A stretch of DNA of 64,000 nucleotides, from positions 208,746-272,745 of the forward strand of contig NZ_LJRO01000458.1 of the NCBI RefSeq assembly GCF_001401155.1, read 5' to 3'. Each line of letters begins with the position of its first letter. Positions within the stretch are counted from its first letter, which is position 1. Made by a program: the position numbers and the translations under genes. This DNA comes from Pseudomonas tremae (GTDB lineage: Bacteria > Pseudomonadota > Gammaproteobacteria > Pseudomonadales > Pseudomonadaceae). Below the pieces are notes generated by a model that worked only from the letters and a program-made list of their open reading frames with translations, searched no databases and was not told the origin of the DNA. Below, piece by piece: positions 45,486 to 55,400 of this stretch.

Positions 45486-46241
45486 ATGTCCGAGTTCTGG
45501 AACAAGGCGTTCGATCTCAAGGGGCGCTGTGCTGTCATCACCGGCGGAGCCGCCGGCATCGGTCTGGCCTGCGCGCGCCTGTTGGTCGAGCATGGCGCTC
45601 GTGTGGCGCTGCTGGACCGTGACCCTGCGGTGGCTGAAGTGGCTGCCAACCTCGGCAGCGGCCACATCGGTATCGCAGTCGATCTGCGCCAGCTCGATCA
45701 GGTCAACAGCACTATCGACACTGTATTCGAGCATTTCAAACGTCTCGATTATCTGGTCAACAGCGCTGGCGTCGCGCTGCTCGACAAGGCTGTCGATGTT
45801 ACCGAAGACGCCTGGGACACCACCCTCGACATCAACCTCAAGGCCAGCTTCTTCGTTGCTCAGGCGTGCGCCCGACACATGCTGGTCCAAGGCAACGGAC
45901 GTATTGTCAACCTCGCCTCCCAGGCCGCCGTCATTGGTCTTGACCGACATGTCGCCTACTGCGCAAGCAAGGCTGCGGTGGTCGGCATGACCAAGGTTCT
46001 GGCGATGGAGTGGGCACCGCATATCAACGTCAACGCGATCTCCCCCACCATCGTCGAAACCGCGCTGGGCAAGAAAGCCTGGGCCGGTGAAGTCGGCGAG
46101 CGCGCCAAAACACAGATCCCGGCGGGACGCTTCGCTCAACCAGAAGAAATAGCCGGGCTGGCACTGTACCTGCTCAGCGACGCGGCCAGCATGATCACCG
46201 GTGAAAACGTAGTGATCGACGGCGGCTACAGCATCCAGTAA
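45486..46241 (+). CDS. Short-chain dehydrogenase (polyol dehydrogenase)
   Basis: ATG 45486 follows AAAGGAG. 251 residues with the NAD-binding AVITGGAAGIGLACA (about residues 16-30), the NSAG motif, the Tyr-x3-Lys pair in HVAYCASKAAVVG (about 157-161) and a preceding Ser/Gln region (VNLASQAAV). All catalytic residues appear present. It probably oxidises a polyol such as threitol or a related ketose. DthD-type D-threitol dehydrogenases are of this class. Confidence 0.88.
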   Translation: MSEFWNKAFDLKGRCAVITGGAAGIGLACARLLVEHGARVALLDRDPAVAEVAANLGSGHIGIAVDLRQLDQVNSTIDTVFEHFKRLDYLVNSAGVALLDKAVDVTEDAWDTTLDINLKASFFVAQACARHMLVQGNGRIVNLASQAAVIGLDRHVAYCASKAAVVGMTKVLAMEWAPHINVNAISPTIVETALGKKAWAGEVGERAKTQIPAGRFAQPEEIAGLALYLLSDAASMITGENVVIDGGYSIQ

Positions 46242-46270
46242 CTCACTTTTCTGTTGCGAGGTTTCTCGTC

Positions 46271-47386
46271 ATGTCCACTGTTACCGAACGCACTGCCGAA
46301 CAGCTTTCCCCCGTCATACCGACCACCATGCAGGCGGTGGTCTGCTATGGACCGGAAGATTACCGACTGGAAACCGTCGACGTGCCGACGCCTGGCCCTG
46401 ATGAAATCCTCACCAAGGTCGAGCTATGCGGGATTTGCATGGGCGACATCAAGACCTATCGCGGTGCGCCATCGTTCTGGGGCGATGCCGAGCAGCCGCG
46501 CTACGTCAAACCACCGATGATTCCGGGCCATGAGTTCGTCTGCCGAGTGGTTGCACTCGGACCGGGAGCGGAAAAGCGTGGTGTGCAGGTCGGTGACCGG
46601 GTTATTTCCGAACAGATTGTGCCGTGCTGGGGCTGCCGCTTCTGCAACCACGGTCAGTACTGGATGTGTCAGAAGCACGACCTCTACGGCTTCCAGAACA
46701 ACGTACAGGGCGCAATGGCGCAGTACATGATTTTCACCAAAGAGGGCATCGTCCACAAAGTCCCGGACTCTATTGCCCCGGACGAAGCCATTCTGATCGA
46801 ACCCCTCGCCTGCTCCCTGCACGCAGCCGAACGGGCCGACGTCGATTTCGATGACATCGTGGTCGTAGCCGGGGCTGGTACGCTGGGGCTCGGGATCATC
46901 GGGGCGGTTCGCATGCGCAATCCGAAAAAACTCATCGTGCTCGACATGAAACCGGAACGCGCCGCCCTGGCGTTACGCATGGGTGCTGACGAAGTGTGGA
47001 ACCCGGCCGAAGTCGACGTGCTGGCGAAAATCCGCGAAATCACCGACGGCTACGGCTGCGATATCTATATAGAAGCCACGGGGCACCACAAGGCCGTCAA
47101 TCAGGGCCTGGCGATGCTGCGCAAACTGGGACGTTTCGTCGAGTTCAGTGTGTTCAACGACGAAGCCACGGTGGACTGGTCGATCATCGGCGACCGAAAG
47201 GAGCTGGACGTGCTGGGCTCGCATCTGGGGCCTTACATGTACCCGCGGGCCATCGATTTTATCGGCAACCGCAAGATCGACATGCGCGACGTGGTCACGC
47301 ACAAGTTCGCCCTGGCGGACTTCAAGGAAGCCTTTGCTGTCATGGAGCGCGGCGACAAGTCATTAAAAGTGGTACTGGAGCCCTGA
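46271..47386 (+). CDS. Zinc-dependent MDR alcohol/polyol dehydrogenase
   Basis: 371 residues, with the catalytic zinc Cys-His set (ELCGICMGDI, PGHEF) and structural zinc loop with four cysteines (CWGCRFCNHGQYWMC, about residues 117-131). The Rossmann domain has VVVAGAGTLGLGIIGAV (about 198). The structural relatives include sorbitol, threonine and polyol dehydrogenases. With the SDR it may provide two stereochemically different oxidation steps, or one may act on another substrate. Confidence 0.9.
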   Translation: MSTVTERTAEQLSPVIPTTMQAVVCYGPEDYRLETVDVPTPGPDEILTKVELCGICMGDIKTYRGAPSFWGDAEQPRYVKPPMIPGHEFVCRVVALGPGAEKRGVQVGDRVISEQIVPCWGCRFCNHGQYWMCQKHDLYGFQNNVQGAMAQYMIFTKEGIVHKVPDSIAPDEAILIEPLACSLHAAERADVDFDDIVVVAGAGTLGLGIIGAVRMRNPKKLIVLDMKPERAALALRMGADEVWNPAEVDVLAKIREITDGYGCDIYIEATGHHKAVNQGLAMLRKLGRFVEFSVFNDEATVDWSIIGDRKELDVLGSHLGPYMYPRAIDFIGNRKIDMRDVVTHKFALADFKEAFAVMERGDKSLKVVLEP

Positions 47387-47426
47387 TCCGCATGCGTCTC
47401 ATAAAAACAACACAGGAAAACGCGTT

Positions 47427-48428
47427 ATGAATCGAGTGATCAATGATCCGGACCAAGTGGTCGAGGACATGCTGCGCGGTATTCTGGTGGCACATCCTGA
47501 ACTGTCCCAATGCGACAACAACCCGCGTGTCATCGGTAAAGCCGTGCCCTCCCCGCAGGGCCACGTCGGTATTGTGACCGGAGGCGGTTCTGGCCACGAA
47601 CCGGCTTTTCTGGGCTACGTCGGCCCCGGTCTGGTTGATGCCGTCGCGGTCGGCGAGATTTTCTCCTCACCCACCGCAAAAAGCTTCTTCGACGCTTTTC
47701 GGGCTGCAGATCACGGCGCGGGTATAGCCTGCCTGTATGGCAACTATGCTGGCGACAACATGAACGTCAAGCTGGCGATGAAAATGGCCGCCAGCAAAGA
47801 CCTGCAAGTTCGTACCGTGGTTGCCAACGACGACGTGGCGTCGGCGCCGAAAGCCGAGATTGCCAAGCGCCGCGGCGTGGCCGGGGAAATCTTCATGTGG
47901 AAGGTCGGCGGAGCTGCCGCCGCAAAAGGCTACGACCTGAGTGGTGTTATCCGCGTCGCCCAGAAGGCCGTCGACCAGTGTCGTTCAATCGGCATCGGCC
48001 TGACGCCCTGCACCATCGCAGCTGTCGGCAAGCCGAACTTCCAGATTCCGGACGGCAAGATGGAACTGGGCATCGGGCACCACGGCGAGCCGGGCATAGA
48101 AGTCATTTCCATCGAGTCGGCCGCTGCGATGGCCGAGCGCATGCTGGCGCCCATCCTCGCCGACCGCGACTTCAGCGCCGATGAGGCTGTTGTGGTGCTG
48201 GTCTCCGGGCTGGGCGCAACGCCGGTCATGGAGCTGTACATCTTTTATGCCGAAGTGGAAAGCCAGTTGAAAGCCAAGGGCCTGAAGATTCATCGCTGCT
48301 ACGTCGGCAACTACTTCACCTCGCTGGAGATGATGGGCGTGACCCTCACCCTGCTGGGCCTGGACGATGAACTGAAAACCCTGATCGATCATCCCTGCCG
48401 CTCCATCGGCATGACCCAGGCGGAGTAG
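47427..48428 (+). CDS. DhaK-type dihydroxyacetone/ketose kinase subunit
   Basis: 333 residues with GGGSGHEPAFLGYVG (about 52-66) and the covalent substrate-binding histidine in ELGIGHHGEPG (about 217). DhaK binds a short ketose as a hemiaminal; DhaL supplies the nucleotide. No DhaM (PTS) gene is nearby, so it may use ATP held by DhaL, or a DhaM encoded elsewhere. In tetritol pathways such a kinase phosphorylates erythrulose. Downstream of the Zn-dehydrogenase in the same operon. Confidence 0.9.
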   Translation: MNRVINDPDQVVEDMLRGILVAHPELSQCDNNPRVIGKAVPSPQGHVGIVTGGGSGHEPAFLGYVGPGLVDAVAVGEIFSSPTAKSFFDAFRAADHGAGIACLYGNYAGDNMNVKLAMKMAASKDLQVRTVVANDDVASAPKAEIAKRRGVAGEIFMWKVGGAAAAKGYDLSGVIRVAQKAVDQCRSIGIGLTPCTIAAVGKPNFQIPDGKMELGIGHHGEPGIEVISIESAAAMAERMLAPILADRDFSADEAVVVLVSGLGATPVMELYIFYAEVESQLKAKGLKIHRCYVGNYFTSLEMMGVTLTLLGLDDELKTLIDHPCRSIGMTQAE

Positions 48429-48431
48429 ACC

Positions 48432-49082
48432 ATGAGCCAGCATTTCTCCACACACGAAGGTACGGCGATTGTTGCAGACCTGGTGAGCGTGATCGTCGCC
48501 AACCGCGAATACCTGAGCGAAGTCGACGGTGCTATCGGCGATGGTGATCACGGGATCAACATGGCCAAAGGCTTTGCCCATTGCGGCCGAACCCTCGAAG
48601 GACGTCAACTGACCTTCGCCGAAGCGCTGGACGAACTGACCCTCAGCCTGATGGAAGGCATCGGCGGCTCGATGGGGCCGCTGTATGGCAGCCTGTTTAT
48701 CGGCATGGCCGATCAGGTGCGCAACTGCGAGCAAATCGATGCAGCCACCTTTGCCCGACTGCTGCGCGGCGGGCTCACTTCATTGCAGGACATTACCGAA
48801 GCCGGAGTCGGCGACAAATGCCTGATGGACAGCTTGATTCCGGCAGTAGAAGCCTTCGAACAGGCTCACGCCTCGCACGCCTCATTCAACGAAGCCCTGG
48901 ACGACATGAAACGCGCTGCAACGCAGGGGCGCGACTCGACAAAGGACCTGGTGGCAAAAATCGGGCGAGCGAGCCGGCTCGGCGAACGTTCTGTCGGTGT
49001 GCTGGATGCCGGGGCGGTGTCTTGCTGCCTGATACTGACGCAACTGGCAGACTCCGTGCAGCCAAGGCTGAAAGACAGTTGA
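48432..49082 (+). CDS. DhaL-type kinase subunit
   Basis: 216 residues, three bases after dhaK. It contains the magnesium/ADP-binding EVDGAIGDGDHGINMAKGF (about residues 32-50), IGGSMGPLYGSLF (about 75) and AGVGDKCLMDSLIPA, all typical of the nucleotide-holding subunit of dihydroxyacetone kinases. It forms the kinase with the preceding subunit. It is the last gene of the plus-strand operon, convergent with the truncated Rieske gene. Confidence 0.9.
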   Translation: MSQHFSTHEGTAIVADLVSVIVANREYLSEVDGAIGDGDHGINMAKGFAHCGRTLEGRQLTFAEALDELTLSLMEGIGGSMGPLYGSLFIGMADQVRNCEQIDAATFARLLRGGLTSLQDITEAGVGDKCLMDSLIPAVEAFEQAHASHASFNEALDDMKRAATQGRDSTKDLVAKIGRASRLGERSVGVLDAGAVSCCLILTQLADSVQPRLKDS

Positions 49083-49115
49083 AATACTTGGCCTTCAAAG
49101 CTCGAATCGAATCCG

Positions 49116-49643
49116 TCACTCGCGCCGCTGCGCTTCCGGCAACGCCTCGCCGCGTCTGACTGCGGCGAGCAGTTGCTCGACGCCAACGGGAATGGCATCG
49201 GCGGGCACGTTGCAGGCTTTGAAGTTAGCCACATTGTCGAGACCTTCTCGATGCGACCGAATGATATTCACATCCTGCTGAATCACGATGTGCGTATACA
49301 GGTGGATAACCGGACGCAGCATTCGCAGCACCCACCTTGGCAGCGGAAAACGATAGGCGATGTACGTGTATACACGCGATTGGCGTTCACTGATCGGGGT
49401 GATCTGGCTAACGATCAAGAAGCCTGAACGCGCCCCCCACAGGTAGTCACAAAAAGTCACATTGGGGGCTACAAAACGATCCGTGTGTACCAGCGGCTCG
49501 GCATCCGTATTGGTCAGCCACTGCATCATCCCGATCTTATCGCCTTCGTCGTGATAGGCCACTTCGATACTCTGCGCCTTGCAGGCAAGCGCCGCCTCCA
49601 TTGCACGGCCGCTGCTTGAGCTGTCCTCTGCACGTTCATTCAT
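49116..49643 (-). pseudogene. Rieske-type oxygenase, N-terminal part missing
   Basis: The frame gives the C-terminal part of an aromatic-ring oxygenase alpha-subunit-like protein: HTDRFVAPNVTFCDYLWG, ISERQSRVYTYIAYRFPLP and HIVIQQDVNIIRSHREGL, the last with the Q-D residue that helps hold the mononuclear iron. The Rieske 2Fe-2S domain and the iron-binding histidines are absent. 175 residues remain versus about 350 expected. The upstream neighbour is another truncated gene, so a deletion or insertion-excision probably removed both 5' ends. Not expected to be functional. Confidence 0.65.
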
Positions 49644-49671
49644 GAGCTGACTTCATGACACTGTTCATCAG

Positions 49672-50077
49672 TCAGGCGAAGGTAAAAGGCCCTTCGAAAT
49701 TGCCAATCGGCACCCAGTGGGTAATCAGTCCTATATCACTTTTCCAGTGATGCAGCAACAGTGCAGGCGGCTCTATGTATGAGGCGTCGCAAGCGTCCGG
49801 GTGAAGTTGCAAGGCGATGGCCGTGGTCGTGCTGGGCGCGGTACACATCAGCGTTCCGCCAAAACGAAGCTGCATGAAGCGGTGAATATGCCCGCAGACA
49901 ATTCGCTCGACCGCAGGGTATCGCGCCACGATCTCGGCCAGCCTTTCGCCGCGCTCACAGCGGTAGGCATCGATGCAGGTGATACCGCTTGAGAACGGTG
50001 GCTGGTGCATCATGATCAATGTCGGTTTGTCGGACTCCAGCGAAACACGCTGGCGGAGGTTGCCTTGAGTTGTAGGC
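49672..50077 (-). pseudogene. CpdA-like metallophosphoesterase, N-terminal half missing
   Basis: The frame carries the second half of a class III cyclic nucleotide phosphodiesterase-like fold: KPTLIMMHQPPFSSG, YRCERGERLAEIVA and ERIVCGHIHR. The motifs D-x-H, GD and GNH of the first half are absent. The frame opens from a GTG at 50142, but those first 20 codons are the diguanylate cyclase gene in another frame. The family sequence thus begins right after that gene's stop, pointing to a deletion joint near 50080. Confidence 0.65.
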
Positions 50078-51133
50078 TCATCCGGCAACCATAACCCGAT
50101 TTCTACCCTGCTGTTTACCGCTGTAAAGCGAAGTGTCTGCACGATTGAGCGCGACCTCGAAGGTTTCTCCCATCGCTATTGCGGCTACCGCCAGAGTTGC
50201 GGTGACTGCAATAGCACGATCTTCTACATGACCGGCTTCTTCGCAGATGCGCTGCCAGATACGCTCCGCCACCCTTAGCGCATCAGCGGGCGAGGTGTCG
50301 GGCATGAGCACCAGAAATTCCTCGCCTCCCCAGCGGGCGGCCATATCGCTGTTGCGCACGCTCGAACTGATGATGTCCGCAACCCGCCGCAAAACCACGT
50401 CGCCGGTCTCGTGACCGTGATGATCATTGATCTGTTTGAAGTGATCAATGTCCAGCAGGATCAACGAAGCCGAAAGCCCTCTGCGTCTTGCCTCAAGCTC
50501 GCGCACGCGGTGCAGCACTCTCCTGCGGGTAAACAGGTTGGTAAGGCTGTCACGATTGGCGATATGAAACAGGCTCAGTTGCATGGAAGAGGTGAAACGC
50601 ACTGACAATGCGGTGGCATAAATCGACAGTATGGTCGCGACCAGCACATTGACGATACCGAACGCATCGAGCATGTTCGGCGTCAGGCCAGTCCCCTGCC
50701 CCATGTAGCGGCGAAAGGTAAAGCACCCCACCAGCGACAGCAGGATCGCCAGGCTATAGGCAATGCGCCTGACGGCGGCCAGTTGAAAGGTGAAGGCAAT
50801 CACCGGGATCACGCAAAACATATAGAAGCTGAAATTGCTTTCCCATCCCAGCTCCCACGTCGCGAGCAGCGCATGACCAATTATCTCCAGGCACATCAAT
50901 TGCCCGGCCTGGCGATAGCGCTGCCTTTTGATCAGGTAAAGGCAATTGACGTAGATCAGTGTGCTGACGATGTTCGCCACCCACAGAACCTTCATGCCCA
51001 GCCCCAGAAACACCACGAGCAGAACGCAGTGAATGCCCAGGGCGAAGTATAAGATCGGCGTGATGTGTTTCCAGAACTGGATCGCTGTGTCCTTGAACAG
51101 CTGGGTGCGGTCTTCCGCCGGGAGGGTCATCAT
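50078..51133 (-). CDS. Membrane diguanylate cyclase (GGDEF)
   Basis: 351 residues from ATG 51133 (a GTG lies one codon before). Six or so membrane helices fill about residues 22-190. A GGDEF domain follows with RWGGEEFLVLMPD (about residue 275) and a full inhibitory site RNSD five residues before it; the magnesium region LILLDIDHFKQINDHHGHETGD is intact. It should make cyclic-di-GMP with product feedback. Its last residues meet the truncated phosphodiesterase, so the very C-terminus (NRVMVAG) may have been altered by the same event. Confidence 0.88.
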   Translation of the reverse strand: MMTLPAEDRTQLFKDTAIQFWKHITPILYFALGIHCVLLVVFLGLGMKVLWVANIVSTLIYVNCLYLIKRQRYRQAGQLMCLEIIGHALLATWELGWESNFSFYMFCVIPVIAFTFQLAAVRRIAYSLAILLSLVGCFTFRRYMGQGTGLTPNMLDAFGIVNVLVATILSIYATALSVRFTSSMQLSLFHIANRDSLTNLFTRRRVLHRVRELEARRRGLSASLILLDIDHFKQINDHHGHETGDVVLRRVADIISSSVRNSDMAARWGGEEFLVLMPDTSPADALRVAERIWQRICEEAGHVEDRAIAVTATLAVAAIAMGETFEVALNRADTSLYSGKQQGRNRVMVAG

Positions 51134-51487
51134 CACGTTATCTCGAAATGCAGGTGGAATATGACCATGAGCGTAAGGTTGAGATCATGATGTATTGTCG
51201 GCCTGAACCGCCGCCGCATGATACAGCGGCTCGATAATATGTTGGGCTGCACGGTAGAAACGCCTCGGGCAGAAACGCCTCGGCATGCCTAAAGTGAGTC
51301 GAATGGACACCACTCAGCGCAAGTAGTGCAATCGAATGACTGGCTTTTCCGGTTTGTGGGCAAATTTGCAGTGGCGATTCCGGTTTTCCGGAAATACTAT
51401 CGGGGCTGGGGATTGTGTTGATCGTGCAATGCTCCTCAGCCCGTGAGCGCGCGGGTCGTCCGGAATGATTCAGAAGGATACGTACCG
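51134..51487. other. Divergent intergenic region, no gene seen
   Basis: Separates the diguanylate cyclase and hydrolase genes. It holds TTCCGGTTTTCCGGAA at about 51378-51393, a partly symmetrical sequence (TTCCGG..CCGGAA) 95 bp before the hydrolase ATG, which could be an operator. No RNA gene is recognised. Confidence 0.4.
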
Positions 51488-52375
51488 ATGGAACGTCTCA
51501 CTGCGAAAGATTTTGCACCTGAACTGCTCGAGCTTTACGACTATTACGCGCACGGCAAGATCAACAGGCGCGAGTTTCTTGACCGGGCGGCGCTGTTCTC
51601 GCTGGGCGGTCTGACCGCAGGCGCGTTGCTTGCCTCACTCAGCCCTGACTATGCGCTGGCCACACAGATCGAATTTACCGACCCGGACATCATTGCCGAA
51701 TATGTCTCCTACCCTTCCCCCAAGGGTCATGGACAAGTTCGGGGCTACTTGGTGCGTCCTGCAAAAGCTACCGGCAAAGTACCTGGCGTGGTGGTGGCGC
51801 ATGAGAATCGCGGTTTGAACCCCTATATAGAAGACGTCGCACGTCGCGTGGCCAAAGCCGGGTTCATCGCCCTGGCACCGGACGGTCTTTCATCGGTTGG
51901 TGGCTACCCGGGCAACGATGACAAGGGCCGAGAATTGCAGCAGAAAGTCGATCCCGAAAAGCTCATGAACGACTTTTTTGCCGCCATAGAATGGCTGATG
52001 ACGCACGACGCGACCACCGGCAAAGTCGGCATCACCGGGTTTTGTTACGGCGGTGGCGTCACCAATGCAGCAGCGGTCGCTTACCCGGAGCTTGGGGCTG
52101 CGGTCTCGTTCTACGGACGCCAGCCAAACGCTGAAGACGTGGTGAAGATCAAGGCACCGGTCATGATTCACTATGGCGAGCTGGACACCCGCATCAACGA
52201 AGGCTGGCCGCCGTACGAGAAGGCATTGAAGGCGGCAGGCACGACCTACGAAGCGTACATCTATCCAGGCGCCAACCACGGCTTCCACAATGACTCCACC
52301 CCCCGCTATGACGAGGCAGCCGCCAAGTTGGCATGGGAGCGGACACTGAGTTGGTTCAACAAGTACCTGGTGTGA
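51488..52375 (+). CDS. Dienelactone hydrolase-family protein (YghX-like)
   Basis: ATG 51488 (MERLTAKDF) follows AGAAGGATA; the frame to 51443 is rejected. 295 residues. The N-terminus has NRREFLDRAALFSLGGLTAGALLASL (about residues 26-50), a Tat-like or membrane-anchor sequence. The alpha/beta hydrolase domain has the nucleophile cysteine in GFCYGGG (about 182), Asp in GELDTRI and His in GANHGFH. It probably cleaves an ester or lactone at the membrane or outside. Substrate unknown. Confidence 0.85.
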   Translation: MERLTAKDFAPELLELYDYYAHGKINRREFLDRAALFSLGGLTAGALLASLSPDYALATQIEFTDPDIIAEYVSYPSPKGHGQVRGYLVRPAKATGKVPGVVVAHENRGLNPYIEDVARRVAKAGFIALAPDGLSSVGGYPGNDDKGRELQQKVDPEKLMNDFFAAIEWLMTHDATTGKVGITGFCYGGGVTNAAAVAYPELGAAVSFYGRQPNAEDVVKIKAPVMIHYGELDTRINEGWPPYEKALKAAGTTYEAYIYPGANHGFHNDSTPRYDEAAAKLAWERTLSWFNKYLV

Positions 52376-52410
52376 GGGCTCATCCTGAACAGGCGGCGCA
52401 GCACTGATAT

Positions 52411-52491
52411 GTAACGCAGAGCGTCACGCAAGGCATTCCCACGCTGGAGCGTGCGGAACGATAACCTCAGGTGCGACGCTCTGCGTCAGGG
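52411..52491. repeat. P. syringae-type intergenic repeat
   Basis: GTAACGCAGAGCGTCACGCA, then GGCATTCCCACGCTGGAGCGTG, then GCGACGCTCTGCGTC. It can fold into one long hairpin and shares modules with 45331-45450. It separates the convergent hydrolase and dehydrogenase genes, where it could act on both transcript ends. Confidence 0.75.
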
Positions 52492-55400
52492 TTACAGTGC
52501 CCTCATCCGCTCCAGCATCACTTGCAACGGATGCTGCACCACTTTGCCATCCTGACGTTTGACCTGGCTGCGGCATGAATAGCCGTCGGCGACCAGTCGG
52601 CCGTCACCGCCGTGACGCGCCACCAATGGCTGCCAGGACTGGCGGTAGATAGTCTCGCTGGTCCTGGCGTTTCTGGTTTCATGCCCATAGGTGCCCGACA
52701 TACCACAGCAGCCGCTGGCCAAAACCTCCAGCTTCAGGCCGGCGCGGGCAAAGACTTTCTGCCAGAGGCCGACGCTGCCTGGTTCATTGGTTTTTTCGGT
52801 GCAGTGCGGCAGGAAGTAATAAGTCTCGTCCGAGATAGCATCGGCTTGCTCTTCAAGCTCGGTTGCGAGCCATTCCTGCGGCAGCATGACGCTTGGCACG
52901 TTCTCGCTGCCCAGAGTCTTGCTGTATTCCTGGCGATAGACCAGGGTCATGGCCGGGTCCAGGCCAATCAGCGGGATGCCGTAGTTCGCCAGCTTGCCCA
53001 GCGACTGGCTGTTGAAGCTCGCCGCCTTCTCGAATGCCCCCAGAAAACCCTGCACCTGCAGAGGTTTGCCATTTGGCGCAAACGGGGCAAGATAAACCTG
53101 ATAACCCAGCCGCGAAATCAGCTCGAGCCAGTCAGCGGCCAGCGGCGTTTCGAAATAACGGGTAAACGCATCCTGCACCAGCACCACCGTACGTTTGCGC
53201 TCTTGATCGGTCAGCGCGGCCAGCCGCTGGGGCGTGGCTATGCCGACGTTCCAGCGCGCGCAGGCGGCGCGGAAGTCCATCAGGCTCAGCAATGGACTGT
53301 CGACCATACCGGCAACGTGCTCAAGCAGGTAGCGCACGGGCCTTGCACGCATGATGGCGTTGTACAACTTCGGAAAGCGCGCCAGATGCGGGATGCTGAA
53401 TTCCAGCGAGCCAATCAGGTAATCCTTGATCGGTCGCAGATAGCGGCTGTGGTAAAGCTCCAGAAAACGCGAACGGAATTCCGGCACATTGACCTTTACC
53501 GGGCATTGCCCCGCGCAGGACTTGCAGGCCAGGCAACCGGCCATTGCGTCATAGACTTCGTGGGAAAAATCCTTCTGCCCCGCGACTCTGGCTACGCTAT
53601 TGACGGTCCGCTCGGCCAGACTTTTCAGCACATTGGCAGTACGCGCCCTGGCGCTGGCGGTCAAGACGTCTACATCCTGCTCGCCTTGCAGACGCAACCA
53701 CTCCCTGACGAGTGAAGCACGGCCCTTGGGTGAGTGAACGCGGTCACGAGTGGCCTTCCACGACGGGCACATGGCGTCGTCGGTGTCATAGTTGTAACAG
53801 GCGCCATTGCCGTTGCAATGCAGCGCGCTGTCGTAGCTCTTCCAGACCCGCTCGTCGATCCTGCGATCCAGGTCACCGCGCAACGTCACTTCGTCCACCA
53901 GCGTCAACCGTGCATCAGGAACCGTTGCAGGCGTGGCGATTTTTCCGGGATTAAGCTGGTTATGGGGGTCGCAAGCCGCCTTGAGCGCCTGCAGCGAGGG
54001 GTATAGCTCGCCGAAATATTCCGGCACGTATTGTGAGCGCAGGCCCTTGCCGTGCTCGCCCCACAACAGACCGCCGTAGCGCTTGGTCAAGGCGGCAACA
54101 GCGTCGGAGATCGGCCGAATCAACGCAGCCTGCGCCGGGTCTTTCATGTCCAGAATCGGCCGCACGTGCAGTACTCCCGCATCCACATGGCCAAACATGC
54201 CGTATTGCAGGTCATGACTGTCCAGCAATGCGCGAAACTCCTGAATGTAGTCGGCCAGATTTTCCGGTGGCACGGCGGTGTCTTCCACAAACGGCTGCGG
54301 CCGTGCTTCACCTTTGACGTTGCCGAGCAACCCCACGGAGCGCTTGCGCATGGCATAGACCCGATTCACCGCAGCACTGCCGATGGCCAGCGTATGGCCC
54401 AGGCGCACTACCGAAGTATCTGCCTGCAAGTGTTCGACGAAGGCATGGACACGCTGTTCCACTTCGCTCGATTCGTCGCCACTGAACTCGATCAGGTTGA
54501 TGCCCAGTGTGGGCGTTGCAGGGTCCTGAGGAAAATACTCAGCCACGCCGTGCCAGACGATGTCCTGCATCGCCAGCATCAGCACCTTGGAGTCCACCGT
54601 TTCAATGGACAGCGGCTTGTGCGCCATCAAGGCTTTGGCGTCGCGCAAAGCGTCCATGAAGCCTGCGTAACGCACGTTGACCAGAATCGAGTGCCTGGGG
54701 ATCGGCAGCACGTTGAGCCGAGCCTCGACAATGAACCCCAACGAACCTTCGGACCCACACAACACGCTGTTCAGGTTGAAGCGCCCGTCGCCTTCGCGCA
54801 GGTGCGCCAGGTCGTAACCGGTCAGGCAACGGTTAAGCGGTGGGAACACATCTTTGATCAACTGCGCCTGGGTATCGGCGATCTGCTGCGCGCAACGATA
54901 CACATCACCGGCCCGGTCCGTGCGCGCCTGCTCACTGGCCAATTGTTCGGCATCGATTGCCTGGCTGTGAACGTACGATCCGCCGAGCAACACGGTGGTC
55001 AACTCCAGCACATGGTCACGGGTTTTGCCGTAGGTGCAACTGCCCTGCCCGCTGGCATCGGTATTGATCATGCCGCCCAGCGTGGCCCGGTTGGAAGTCG
55101 ACAGTTCAGGGGCGAAAAACAACCCGTGCGGTTTGAGCGCCGCATTCAACTGATCCTTGACTACGCCGGTCTGCACCCGCACCCAGCGCTCCTCGACGTT
55201 TATTTCGAGGATGTTGTTCATGTGCCGCGACAGATCGACCACCACGCCGTCGGTAAGCGACTGGCCATTGGTGCCGGTGCCACCGCCACGCGGGGTCAGC
55301 ACCACCTGTTTGTGCTCGGGCCGCGCTGCCAGCCGGGCGACGATCGCCACGTCATGACTGTCCATCGGGAACACTGCCGCCTGCGGCAGGCGCTGATAGA

